64,000 nucleotides of DNA, taken from contig JADJTK010000051.1 in assembly GCA_016711225.1 (NCBI GenBank), positions 160,181 through 224,180 of the forward strand, read 5' to 3'. Position numbers and translations under genes: made by a program. The DNA is from Opitutaceae bacterium (lineage in GTDB: Bacteria > Verrucomicrobiota > Verrucomicrobiia > Opitutales > Opitutaceae). The notes under the pieces were generated by a model, which searched no databases, was not told where the DNA came from, and saw only the letters and a program-made list of their open reading frames with translations. The first letter of the stretch is position 1. The number at the start of each line of letters is the position of its first letter. Of the stretch, positions 25,729 through 34,478 are shown piece after piece.

Positions 25729-26379
25729 CTACTCCTTGGCCGAGACGAACATCGCAACAGCCTGTGAACGGCGGGTGACGTCGAGCTTGGTGAAGACGTT
25801 GGCCAGGTAGTTCTTCACCGTCTTTTCGGTGAGCCCGAGATCATTGCCCACCTCTTTGTTCGTCTTGCCCTCGGCGATGAGGGTGAGCACGCGCCGCTCC
25901 TGTGCCGAAAGACTGGAAACGGGATTGCCGGCCACCGCCGAGCGGTGGCGCATGAGCCCGAGCACCTGCGCGGTGGCCTGTGGGTCGAGGACCGACTTGC
26001 CGGCTGCCACGTCGTGCACGGCCTGCACCAGGTCCTCCGCGCCGACCTCCTTGAGCAGGTAGCCCTGGCCCCCGCTGTGGATGGCCTCGTTGATCAGCTT
26101 GTCGTCGATGACCGAGGTCAGGAAGAGCACGCGGATCTGCGGGTTGTCCTTGAGAATCTGGCGGCAGACGTCGAAGCCGGTGCCGTCGGGCAGGCGGATG
26201 TCGAGAAGCATGACATCCGGGCGTACCCGCGCGGCCATGGCGACGGCTTCGGAGACCTTGCCGGCCTCGCCGACGATGGTGATGTCGCGCTCGGCAGTGA
26301 GCAGGGCCTTCAGGCCCAGGCGCACAACTTGGCTGTCGTCGACGATGGCGAGGCGGAGGGCGGCGGTGGCGGCTTTCAT
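25729..26379 (-). CDS. NarL/LuxR-type response regulator
   Basis: 216 residues. A receiver domain (about 8-125) has the acidic pair VDD at 13-14 and the phospho-acceptor D60 in MLLDIRLPDG, with the conserved Lys in GYLLKE. A LuxR helix-turn-helix (about 150-210) reads LSAQERRVLTLIAEGKTNKE followed by a recognition helix. It overlaps the kinase gene upstream by 4 bases, so the two form a two-component operon. Targets are not evident. Confidence 0.93.
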   Translation of the reverse strand: MKAATAALRLAIVDDSQVVRLGLKALLTAERDITIVGEAGKVSEAVAMAARVRPDVMLLDIRLPDGTGFDVCRQILKDNPQIRVLFLTSVIDDKLINEAIHSGGQGYLLKEVGAEDLVQAVHDVAAGKSVLDPQATAQVLGLMRHRSAVAGNPVSSLSAQERRVLTLIAEGKTNKEVGNDLGLTEKTVKNYLANVFTKLDVTRRSQAVAMFVSAKE

Positions 26380-27659
26380 GGGTTTTCAGGCAAAGGGGGC
26401 GCGGAGAACTCGACCACAATGCGGGTGCCGACGCCAGCTTCGCTGTTGCAGCGTAGGGTGGCACCCAGGCGCGCGGCGCGGGCCTGCATGTTGTCGCGGC
26501 CGTGGCCGCGCTCGGCGCGGTGGATGTCGAACCCGGAACCGTTGTCGTGAACCAGCAGGGCGATGGCGTTGCCGTGGCGATGGAGCCGCACCGAGATGTG
26601 GCGGGCGCCTCCGTGGCGCAGGCTGTTGCTGATCGCTTCGCGCACGATTTGCAGCAGATCGGTGACGTGGTCCGGCGGAATGTGCCGGGCAGCCTCCTCG
26701 TCGATGCGCAGGTCGTAATCGATGGGGCGGCCGGCGGCGAGATTGTGGGCGAGGGTCTGGACGGAGTCGGCGAAGCTGCGCTCCTGAAGCTTCTCGGGGG
26801 CTAGGCCGGAGATGTATTCGCGGACCTCCCGGATGGCGGCGTTGAGGGTCTGGAGCGCGGTTTCGATGAGGTTGCGGGCTTCGGCGGGATCCTGAGTGAG
26901 GGCCCTGCGTCCGGCTTGGATGGTGAGGCCGGTGGCATAGAGCGATTGGATGAGGCCGTCGTGCAGGTCGCGGCCCATGTTGATCTTCTCCTGCAACGCC
27001 CGGTTGAGCAGCACTTGGTTGAGATGGCTATCGGCCTCGGCGCGCTGGCGCTCGCTGCGCTCCTGCTCGAGCTCGACGGATTGGCGGGCCGAACGGGCGG
27101 CGAGGTGGCTGAGCACAGTGAATTCGCCCGAAGGGGCGCCGGGCGCGGAGGCCTCGGTGGTATCCTCGCTGCGCAGCCAGCGGCGATCGATGACTACCAG
27201 CAGGATGAGCACCAGCAGGAGCAGCAAGGCGAAGGAGAGCAATACGGCGCTCACCCGCTGGAGCAGGGCCATCGCCCGCACGGTCGGCGGCGGCGCAAGC
27301 ACCACCTGGACCTGGGCCTCGGGAAGCCCGTCGGCGTTGAGGAAGCTGTGGTTGAAGCGCCAACGGATGCTGGTGGTCGAGGGACGGGGTGTTTGGGCGG
27401 TGCTCGGAGGGGTGTCGAGCACGAGAATCTCGGCGTCGAGCGCCCGCGAGAGTTGGTCCGCCAATTCCGGAGTCCATGGGGGCGGTCCGGCCTTGGCTAA
27501 AGCTAGGATGTCGGCGAATTGGGCGGCCCGGCTGTGCAGGGTGTCGCGCAGCAGTTGTTCGTTCTGTTGCCGCAACCAGCTGTTGGTGAAAACGAGGGAG
27601 GCGAGGAACAGCAGCAGCAAACCCAAGGCCAAGCCGAGGATGCGAATGATCCGTTTCAT
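26376..27659 (-). CDS. NarX/LiaS-type sensor histidine kinase
   Basis: 427 residues. Membrane helices at about 6-26 and 136-157 flank a periplasmic sensor region with no recognised fold. A coiled linker (about 180-225) leads to a HisKA_3 dimerisation domain with GRDLHDGLIQSLY (H233) and a HATPase domain with EAISNSLRHGGA, DNGSGFD and GVGTRIVVEF. It signals to the LuxR-type regulator whose start overlaps its stop. The stimulus is unknown. Confidence 0.93.
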   Translation of the reverse strand: MKRIIRILGLALGLLLLFLASLVFTNSWLRQQNEQLLRDTLHSRAAQFADILALAKAGPPPWTPELADQLSRALDAEILVLDTPPSTAQTPRPSTTSIRWRFNHSFLNADGLPEAQVQVVLAPPPTVRAMALLQRVSAVLLSFALLLLLVLILLVVIDRRWLRSEDTTEASAPGAPSGEFTVLSHLAARSARQSVELEQERSERQRAEADSHLNQVLLNRALQEKINMGRDLHDGLIQSLYATGLTIQAGRRALTQDPAEARNLIETALQTLNAAIREVREYISGLAPEKLQERSFADSVQTLAHNLAAGRPIDYDLRIDEEAARHIPPDHVTDLLQIVREAISNSLRHGGARHISVRLHRHGNAIALLVHDNGSGFDIHRAERGHGRDNMQARAARLGATLRCNSEAGVGTRIVVEFSAPPLPENP

Positions 27660-27821
27660 GGAGCGGGGGGCGGACGGGGGCGAGAGCTCATCTGGGCGGC
27701 AGGCTTGCGGTCGGAGGAGGGGCCGATCAACGCAGGTAGCAAACGCCCGAGTTCCCGGTCCCGCAAGCGTCCCGAGTGTGCGAGGCGTGTGAAAACGCCG
27801 CGATTTGTGCCCGGCTGCCGG

Positions 27822-29903
27822 TTACGGATGGCGGCTGCAGACCCGGGCGTAGGCCGTTTCGAGTTTGCGGGCGAAGGCGGCGGTGTCGAAGAGTCCTCCG
27901 GGCTGGGCGACCGCCTGGCCCAGCCGCGCGCGCACGGAGCGGAGTCGCTCGGGCTCTGCGGCGAACCGTACCGCGCGCTCGACATAGTCCTCCAGTGAGG
28001 CGGCGAGGAGTTCGTCGGTGAGGCCGAGGGTGGTGAGCAGGCCGACTCCGACTCGGGAGGGGAAGGTTTGGCCCGGGAGGGTGAGCACGGGGAGCCCGGC
28101 GCGGAGCGCGTCGGCTGCGGTGCTGTGGGCGTTGTAGAAATGGGTGTCGAGGTACAGATCGGCGGCGCGCAGCCGGGCGAGGTGGAGGTCCTTGGAGAGG
28201 CCCTGGGTCTCGAAGAGCAGCCGGGGCGGGGCGATGCCGCGCGTCTCGGCCTCGCGGCGCAGGTTGGCGGCCGCTGGCGCGGGGCATTGGCGTAGCCAGA
28301 GCACGGAGCCGGGGGTGCGGCGCAGGATCTCCATCCAGGCCCCGAAGATCAGTGGCTCGATCTTGTAGGTGTTGTTGAAGGCGCAGAACACGGTGCCGGT
28401 TTCGGGCAGACCGTGCTCGGCGCGGGTGTCGTGGCCGGTGGCGATGGTTTGGGCGTCGTCGGTGGGCAGGTAGGAGCCGGGCAGGCGCAGGATCTTTTCG
28501 GTGAACGCGTGCTCCTCGGAGGGCGGGATGAGGTGGGTATCGGCCAGGATCCAGTCGATGGAGGCGGCGCCGGTGGTTCCGGGATAGCCGAGCCAGGCCA
28601 CCTGCACGGGGGCGGGGCGCCAGGCGAAGAGCTGTAGGCGGTTGTCCTTGGTGTGGCCGGCGAGGTCGACGAGCACATCGATCTCGCGTGCGGCGATACG
28701 CTCGGCCGCCTCGCGGTCGCCCAGCGCGTGGAGCTCGTCCCAGGTGTCGACCCCGGCGCGCAGGGCGGTGCTGTATTCGTTCTCGGTGTGGGGCAGCAGC
28801 GAGAAGGCGTGGACGCTCACGCGGGAACGGTCGTGGCGTGCGAAGAGTGAACGCAGGCAGTTGCCCACGGCGTGGTTGCCGAAATCGGGCGAGACGTAGC
28901 CGATGCGCAACGGCCGGCCGGCGGGGACGGTGGTCCCGGCCCGCAGCGGCGTGGAGGCGAGGGCGACGCGCCGGGCGCGGTCGGCGGCCACTGTCGCCAA
29001 TTCTTGCTGGCTGAGGAGCCCCGGGAGGGTGAGCAGGAAAAACGGCGCGGCCAGCCGGCTGGGGTGGGGCGAGCGCAGAATGGGCTCCACGACCTGCGTG
29101 CGCAGAGTTGGCAGGTCGGTCCAGTCGCATAGGCGTAGGCGGGCGCTGGCGCGAGCGATATGGGCTTCGATGTTGTCGGGCTCGCGCTGCAGGGCGCGGG
29201 TGAAGGAGGCCACGGCGTCCTCGTGGCGCTTGAGCCGAATGAAGGTGTGGCCGCGATCAAGATGGGCGCGGGCGGAGGTGGGGTGGAGGGCGACGGCGCG
29301 GTTATAGGCGGCGAGGGCGGCGTGGGAGTCGTTGAGGCGGTCGCGCACGCCCCCGAGGTTGAGCCAGGCGGCGAAGGACTCCGGCTGGAGAGCGATGGTG
29401 CGCTCAAAGGCGGCGGCGGCCTCCAGCAAGCGCCCCTGCCGGTCCAGGGCCGCGCCGAGATTGAGCTGCGCGGTGGCCGAACCAGGCAGTGAGGAACAGA
29501 GGGCGACCACTTCCTCGAGAGCCCCTGTGTCCAGGAGCGCATGGGCAAGGTTGCAGACAAACTCTTCGCGTCCGGCATCCGCGGCGACGCAGCGACGGAA
29601 GCAGGCGATGGCCTGGTCGGTGTGGCCGGAATCCTGGTGCAGGTTGCCGCGGAAAAAGTTCAGCGTGGGGTCGGCGGGGCTGCGGGTGAGCCCGCGATCG
29701 AGCCAGGCGGTGGCCGCGGCGATCTCCTTGGACTGGAGTGCCGTGGTGGCCGCCCGGGTGGTAATCGCGCGGTGCAGCCCATCGGCGTCGGGTGAGGCAT
29801 GGCGCTCCAGTAGGGCGACGGCCTCGGTCTCGCGGCCCTCGGCGACGAGTTCGCGGGCGCGGGCGAGGTGCGGGGCGGCAGGAGCTGAGGGGGGAGGTGT
29901 CAT
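27822..29903 (-). CDS. TPR O-linked GlcNAc transferase-like glycosyltransferase (GT41)
   Basis: 693 residues. TPR repeats fill about 1-280 (LNLGAALDRQGRLLEAAAAFE and others). The catalytic part (about 330-690) is GT41/SPINDLY-like: LRIGYVSPDFGNHAVGN, DVLVDLAGHTKDNRL, QVAWLGYPGTTGAASIDW and a C-terminal HSTAADALRAGLPVLT. The frame stays open much further upstream, but that part is the antisense-frame shadow of the next gene; the ATG at 29903 overlapping its stop is right. Because flaF, flbT and maf precede it in the same operon, flagellin is the likely target. Caulobacter FlmG is a comparable TPR-GT41 flagellin glycosyltransferase. Confidence 0.88.
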   Translation of the reverse strand: MTPPPSAPAAPHLARARELVAEGRETEAVALLERHASPDADGLHRAITTRAATTALQSKEIAAATAWLDRGLTRSPADPTLNFFRGNLHQDSGHTDQAIACFRRCVAADAGREEFVCNLAHALLDTGALEEVVALCSSLPGSATAQLNLGAALDRQGRLLEAAAAFERTIALQPESFAAWLNLGGVRDRLNDSHAALAAYNRAVALHPTSARAHLDRGHTFIRLKRHEDAVASFTRALQREPDNIEAHIARASARLRLCDWTDLPTLRTQVVEPILRSPHPSRLAAPFFLLTLPGLLSQQELATVAADRARRVALASTPLRAGTTVPAGRPLRIGYVSPDFGNHAVGNCLRSLFARHDRSRVSVHAFSLLPHTENEYSTALRAGVDTWDELHALGDREAAERIAAREIDVLVDLAGHTKDNRLQLFAWRPAPVQVAWLGYPGTTGAASIDWILADTHLIPPSEEHAFTEKILRLPGSYLPTDDAQTIATGHDTRAEHGLPETGTVFCAFNNTYKIEPLIFGAWMEILRRTPGSVLWLRQCPAPAAANLRREAETRGIAPPRLLFETQGLSKDLHLARLRAADLYLDTHFYNAHSTAADALRAGLPVLTLPGQTFPSRVGVGLLTTLGLTDELLAASLEDYVERAVRFAAEPERLRSVRARLGQAVAQPGGLFDTAAFARKLETAYARVCSRHP

Positions 29904-31291
29904 GGGCGGCAGGGCGGCAGCGCAGCCAGAAAATCCAGGGCCGCCTGGATGGGCGCGGCCCAATCGTCCGCTTTGCTCTGCCTCAATCGCGTGAGGGATG
30001 GATACCACGGGCAAGGGGTGCCGTCGACTCCCCAGCGCCAGTCCGAGTCCTGTGCCAACAGGACGGCCGTGGGCCGACCCAAGGCGGCCGCGAGATGAAT
30101 GGTCGAATTGTCGACGGCGACGATGGCGTCGAGCGAGCCCACCAGCGCGGCGAAAGTGTCCATGTCGCGGAGTGGGTCGATGTCGGCGAGGGTGTGCAAC
30201 CGGCCACCAGCGGAGGCGAGGGCGGCCGTCTCTTCGGCGGTGGCGCCGTGCTGGAGGTTGATGACGACGAGATCGGGGTGGGCGAACAATGGGGCCCAAG
30301 CCGGTGCGGGGATTACGCGAGGGCGGCCGGCGGCCGGATGCCCTCCGCGCCATGCGATGCCGATTTTCGGCCCGGCGCCCAGCAGGTCGAGGCGGGTGCG
30401 TAGCTGCGCTTTCGTGGCGGGGTCGGCCTGGAGGTAGTGATTGGGGGCTACGGGGGGGGCGCCGGCGGGCCAGAGGAGGCCGGGAAGGGCGCCCAGTGGA
30501 GCCTGTGCTGCGGCAAGCGGGAGTGCGGGGCTCGGCGGATCGGCGCGGGGGACGATGTGGGCGAGAGGAAAGGAGCGCGCGAAGAGCGGGACCAGTCGAG
30601 GGGCGCATTCCACCAGGCAAGGGCCCGCGGCGGCCTGTATTGCGGCGGGAATGAGTCCGGCGAACATGATCTCGTCGCCGATACCTTGCTCGCCCCACAG
30701 CAGTAGGGACTGGCCGGAGGGAAGCGGCCGACCCGTCCAGCGCGGACCGGAAAAGGGGCGTTCCCGACCGCGCCATTCGGCCTTCCATCGGGCTTCGTAG
30801 GCGAGTGCGCCGGTCTTGAAATCCCCTTTGAAGAGGGCGAGGGAGAGGTTGAAACGGGCGCCGCTGTGGGCGGGATCGAGCCGAAGGGCTTCGCGGAAGA
30901 CGGTCGCCGCCTGCCCAGGACGACCGAGGGCGGGTAGGTGCCGAGAGTGAAGTGGAGTTTCGGCGAGGGCGGGGTTGGCGGCCACGGCCCGTTCGAACTG
31001 GGCGGTTGCGTCCTCGAGACGCCCAATTGCGCGCAGGGTGAGCGCTAGCCCGGTGTACGCTACCGCCAGCCCAGGGCGCAGTACGAGCACGCTGCTCCAG
31101 TGCTGGGCGGCGGCGGGGTGGTCGCCGAGCACGCCGCAGGTCTCGGCCAACCGCGCGAGGGCCTCGGGGCAATCGGGTTGGGCTGAGGTGGCGGCCGCAA
31201 AGGCCTCACGGGCTGCTGTGAAGTTGCCGTGGTCGAAGGCCGCGCGCCCTTCTGCGATCAACAATTGGTGACGAGCGGCCGGAGCAGGCAT
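29900..31291 (-). CDS. TPR protein with GT9/ADP-heptose-transferase-like domain
   Basis: 463 residues. The N-terminal half (about 1-190) is TPR (RAAFDHGNFTAAREAFAAA and following). The C-terminal half has LLLWGEQGIGDEIMFAGLI, KIGIAWRGGHPAAGRPR and VDNSTIHLAAALGRPTAVLL, the pattern of heptosyltransferase-like TPR proteins that often lie in flagellar glycosylation clusters. It overlaps the OGT-like gene by 4 bases. Sugar donor and acceptor are unknown. Confidence 0.85.
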   Translation of the reverse strand: MPAPAARHQLLIAEGRAAFDHGNFTAAREAFAAATSAQPDCPEALARLAETCGVLGDHPAAAQHWSSVLVLRPGLAVAYTGLALTLRAIGRLEDATAQFERAVAANPALAETPLHSRHLPALGRPGQAATVFREALRLDPAHSGARFNLSLALFKGDFKTGALAYEARWKAEWRGRERPFSGPRWTGRPLPSGQSLLLWGEQGIGDEIMFAGLIPAAIQAAAGPCLVECAPRLVPLFARSFPLAHIVPRADPPSPALPLAAAQAPLGALPGLLWPAGAPPVAPNHYLQADPATKAQLRTRLDLLGAGPKIGIAWRGGHPAAGRPRVIPAPAWAPLFAHPDLVVINLQHGATAEETAALASAGGRLHTLADIDPLRDMDTFAALVGSLDAIVAVDNSTIHLAAALGRPTAVLLAQDSDWRWGVDGTPCPWYPSLTRLRQSKADDWAAPIQAALDFLAALPPCRP

Positions 31292-31943
31292 GGCGAGGGG
31301 CCGCGCGGGTCAGGTCGGGGTCGGGACGCGCCCGGCAGGTTGGCCGAGCAGAAACAGCCAGAGGGGAGTGCAAAATCGGCATGTTTCTCGACTGCCGCGG
31401 AAAGGGTTTTGAGGCCGGCGGCCGCCACCTGTCAACGCCGCCTGGGCTAGACGGTCGGTGTGCGGGCGCGGGGACTCTCGGGCCAAAACTGTCGGGGAAG
31501 AGGGCGATCCCGAGGAAGACGGCCTTCGTGGCTGCCGTGCGGAGATTCGCGAGCACGGCGGGCACTTTCTCGGTGGGGATGTGCTCCATGACATCAGTGC
31601 AGACAACCGCGTCGTTGGGGCCGGGGAGGGCGCCGGCTTCCCAGAGGCAGCCGGTGGTGAGGAGCTCGTCTTCGCGGCCGGCGAACCAGGGGTCGAGGCA
31701 GTTCTTGGCGATGTCGAAGCCCCGGATGGTGAATTCGGAGGCATGCTGCTCAAGGATGCGTTGCATGAACTTCCCGCTCCCGCAGCCGGCGTCGAGGATC
31801 GAGCGGACGCCGAGCTTGCGAAAGCAGCCGACGAGATCGAGGTGTTCGAGGGCGTAGAGGCCGGGAGAGAAGCGACGGTAGTCGTCGTGTCGCCACATCG
31901 TCTCGTACTTGGCCTGTTCGGCCGTTTGCAGGTCGGTGTCCAT
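31258..31943 (-). pseudogene. SAM-dependent methyltransferase, frame broken near the 3' end
   Basis: From the ATG at 31943 the protein reads MDTDLQTAEQAKYETMW, then SILDAGCGSGKFMQRIL (SAM motif I), DAVVCTDVMEHIPTEKV and LGIALFPDSFGP. After that the starting frame turns into Pro/Arg-rich nonsense. A methyltransferase-like ending (VAAAGLKTLSAAVEKHADF) is found in another frame further on, ending at about 31258 inside the next gene. At least two frame changes near 31440-31480 would restore it. It could be a sequence error or a genuine mutation. The probable role is methylation of the flagellar glycan or of flagellin. Confidence 0.6.
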
Positions 31944-31944
31944 G

Positions 31945-33681
31945 TCAGGAGGGGAGCGAGAGGGCGTGGAGCTGGCGGTGCAGGGAGGCCGCACCCTCGG
32001 TGAAGGCCCAGGCGACTTCGCCGGCCTCGCGCAGGGGGCGTGCGGGATCGTCAACGGGCAGGCGCACTCGGCGCTTCTCGGCCTCGAAGATTTCGGGCTT
32101 GGTGCGGCCCTCGAACAGCAGGTTCTGCTCGGTGGTGCGGGTACTGCGCCATTGCTCGAACTGCTGCCCGGCGGTTTCGAATCGGCGCCGGTTGGCCGGG
32201 GTGGGCTCGGCGACGGCAAGCTCGTTGGCCAGCGCGGCCGCTAGGGCGAGTTGGAGGGCTTCGCGCATGGCGGTGCCGGCGCGGGCCAGTTCGGCGGCCA
32301 TAGCGGCGCGGACGGCGGTCGGCGGTGTGGCGGTGTGGCGGGCGGCTATCTCGGCGGCGAAATCTCGCGCGGGGCGCGCAGTCAGCTCGGCGGCCGCGGA
32401 CTCGTAGTCGATGAAGGGCGCGCCGGCGATGGCGGCGCCGCGGTGCGAGGTGTTCGAGTAGCGGATCTGGGGTGCCCGGGCAACGTGGCCTTCGATGGTG
32501 CGCAGGTACCAGAGGTGGCGGGACGGCACGGTGACCTCGGGGCGGGTCGTGCCGGGGAGGCGGTGGGTCGGTTCGCTGTCCTGCTGGTTGCAGCCGAGGT
32601 CGGTGTAGAAGGTGTCCGCGGCGTGGGTGCGCCCGTCGTCGGCGATGGCGAAGTCCTGGCCCACGAAGATTACCCGGTCGCAGCCGAGGTGCACGGCGAG
32701 ATTGAGGATGGTGGCCGAGACGGTGGCATCGCCCAGCAGGCTGGCCGGTGGGGGCAGGCCGGCGGCGGTGCGCAGGCGCGCGAGCAGGGCACTCTGGTCG
32801 GAGAGTCCGAAGACGCGGCCGGCGAAGCGTTGGTGCACCGCCGGGAACGCGAAGACGGGCGCGACCAGATGGGTGGCGTCGACCGGCTGGCCTGCGTAAC
32901 CGAGGTCGGTGGAGGCGAAGGGGTCGACGGTGACAGTGAGGTGGGGGGCGAGTCCGTGGGCGGCGAGGGCGCGGAAGGAGGTATTGCCGGTGACGATGAG
33001 TGCATGCGGCGCGACGCGGCGCAGGAAGGGAAGGGCGTCGTCTAGTGAGGGGCCGGCGGCCACGAGTACCAACGGCGCACCGGCGAAAGCCCCCGCGAGG
33101 GCCTCAATGCCAGGGCCGGCAAGGAAGGAGGGTAGGTTGGCGCAGGTGTTTTCCCAACGCACTGGGGCGAGGCGCAGGTCGGTAAGGACGTTTTGCCAGC
33201 GCTGCTGGATCCGCGCGAGGGTGGCGACGAGTAGCGGGCGCCAGAGTGTCTCGTGGCCGGTGTGGCGGGAGGGGAGGAACAGGGCGCGGGCCCGGTCCAC
33301 CCAGGCGAGTTCACGGTTGAGACGGCGGAGCGCGGGGACCGTGGGTATGCCGATGGAGAGGAAGACGCGTGGGTCGGCCAGCCAGGCCGAGAGGTCCTCG
33401 GTGGTCAGGCGCGCGGCGAGAGGTCCGGGGTCGGGTTCGATGCACCAGAACAGGGTCTCTCGGGGGGCGCGGACCAGCAGGGCTGCCGCCGTGGCCAGGC
33501 TGGGCAGGCCGGTAAGCACGAGGAGCAGGCGGTGGCAGCCGGCGGCTTCGTCGAGGAATGCGGGTGGCTCCTCCGTCGAAGTGGGAGCGGGGGCGGCGAC
33601 GGGCGCCGCAGTATCCAAAAGTTTTAGGACCTCTGGACAGCGGTTCGCGAGGGCCCGCCGGTTGGGGGCGAGCAGGGGCAT
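31945..33681 (-). CDS. Motility accessory factor (Maf/DUF115), flagellin glycosyltransferase
   Basis: 578 residues. The middle holds the DUF115 core: PLVLVAAGPSLDDALPFLRR, ALIVTGNTSFRALAAHG and CDRVIFVGQDFAIADDGRTH. Maf proteins transfer nonulosonic acids such as pseudaminic acid to flagellin in the cytoplasm before export. The C-terminal region (about 420-578) is helical with an Ala-rich stretch. One base separates its stop from the methyltransferase start, and flaF lies 13 bases upstream, so it is embedded in a flagellin operon. Confidence 0.87.
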   Translation of the reverse strand: MPLLAPNRRALANRCPEVLKLLDTAAPVAAPAPTSTEEPPAFLDEAAGCHRLLLVLTGLPSLATAAALLVRAPRETLFWCIEPDPGPLAARLTTEDLSAWLADPRVFLSIGIPTVPALRRLNRELAWVDRARALFLPSRHTGHETLWRPLLVATLARIQQRWQNVLTDLRLAPVRWENTCANLPSFLAGPGIEALAGAFAGAPLVLVAAGPSLDDALPFLRRVAPHALIVTGNTSFRALAAHGLAPHLTVTVDPFASTDLGYAGQPVDATHLVAPVFAFPAVHQRFAGRVFGLSDQSALLARLRTAAGLPPPASLLGDATVSATILNLAVHLGCDRVIFVGQDFAIADDGRTHAADTFYTDLGCNQQDSEPTHRLPGTTRPEVTVPSRHLWYLRTIEGHVARAPQIRYSNTSHRGAAIAGAPFIDYESAAAELTARPARDFAAEIAARHTATPPTAVRAAMAAELARAGTAMREALQLALAAALANELAVAEPTPANRRRFETAGQQFEQWRSTRTTEQNLLFEGRTKPEIFEAEKRRVRLPVDDPARPLREAGEVAWAFTEGAASLHRQLHALSLPS

Positions 33682-33694
33682 GGTCGGGGGCGCT

Positions 33695-34093
33695 TCAGGC
33701 GGAGGCGAGCGCGGGTAGCGGGGCGCGGCTGCCGGTGACCAGGCCTTCGGCGAGGCATTCGTCGATGTTGACCAGGGTGCGGATCTTCTCCGGTACGCCG
33801 TAGGCCAGGACCTCGATCGATGTCTTATGTACGTAGATACTGAGCCGGATCAGGTCGTTGCGCAGCTTGGTGCCGAGCGCGCAGTCGGGGCGTTCCCAGT
33901 CCGCGTGGAATACGTCCCACACGCGCAGGTTGTAACGCACCGCTCCGTCGAGCAGCTTGTTGCGGGCGGCCTCGTCGGTGGCTTCGAGCACCTGGCGGAA
34001 CTGGGCGGCGGCCTTCCGGAGCACTTGCACCTCAATGTCGCGACCCGAGAGGGTTTCCTTCTGAATTTTTGAGTAGGTTGTGTGAGCGTTCAT
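33695..34093 (-). CDS. flaF: Flagellar biosynthesis regulator FlaF
   Basis: 132 residues from the ATG at 34093 (MNAHTTYSKIQKE). It contains FRQVLEATDEAARNKLLDGA and WDVFHADWERPDCALGTKLR, the pattern of FlaF, which helps flagellin secretion in Caulobacter. Other possible starts are ATG 34099 and TTG 34108. All lie inside flbT, so the two genes overlap by at least 62 bases in different frames, an unusually long overlap that implies coupling. Confidence 0.88.
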   Translation of the reverse strand: MNAHTTYSKIQKETLSGRDIEVQVLRKAAAQFRQVLEATDEAARNKLLDGAVRYNLRVWDVFHADWERPDCALGTKLRNDLIRLSIYVHKTSIEVLAYGVPEKIRTLVNIDECLAEGLVTGSRAPLPALASA

Positions 34094-34478
34094 GGGCATT
34101 TCGGACAAGTTCGTCCTCGTAGGTGATGAGCTTACGCGTGGCCTTGAGGGCCTGGTAGAAACGATCCTCGAGGATCAATTGACCGATTTCGTCGATCAGG
34201 GGGAGGGTGCTGGGGACGGCCGCGGAGAGCATCCGGACTAGCTCCCAGAAAGTCTGGTGATGGGCGGCCAAGTTGGCCGGCTCGAAGTACATCAACTGGA
34301 CGACGTAATAGAGCTTCTTGCAGATGGTGTCGGCATGGCGCTCGGTGAGGATGTCCTTCTGGCGCAGAATTGGTACCTCGTTCTCGACGGTGAACTGGGT
34401 GAGATGCTCTCCGTTCTTGAGGAGGGCGCCACTGATGAGGATGACCTCATGGGGCTTGAGCGTGATTTTGAGTGGCAC
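34032..34478 (-). CDS. flbT: Flagellin translation regulator FlbT
   Basis: 148 residues starting at GTG 34478. The start LKITLKPHEVILISGALLKN and FTVENEVPILRQKDIL are FlbT hallmarks. In Caulobacter FlbT binds the 5' untranslated region of flagellin mRNA and represses translation. It is usually found in alphaproteobacteria, so its presence here is notable but not unique. It is the first gene of the leftward cassette; no convincing sigma-28 or sigma-54 promoter was found upstream. No flagellin gene lies in the window. Confidence 0.9.
   Translation of the reverse strand: MPLKITLKPHEVILISGALLKNGEHLTQFTVENEVPILRQKDILTERHADTICKKLYYVVQLMYFEPANLAAHHQTFWELVRMLSAAVPSTLPLIDEIGQLILEDRFYQALKATRKLITYEDELVRNAHERSHNLLKNSEGNPLGSRH

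Noticed and set aside
27822..31172. Extended start for the OGT-like gene giving 1116 residues
   Set aside because: The extra N-terminal part is Arg/Pro-rich and lies wholly over the adjacent TPR gene in another frame; the ATG at 29903 has an overlapping stop/start junction.
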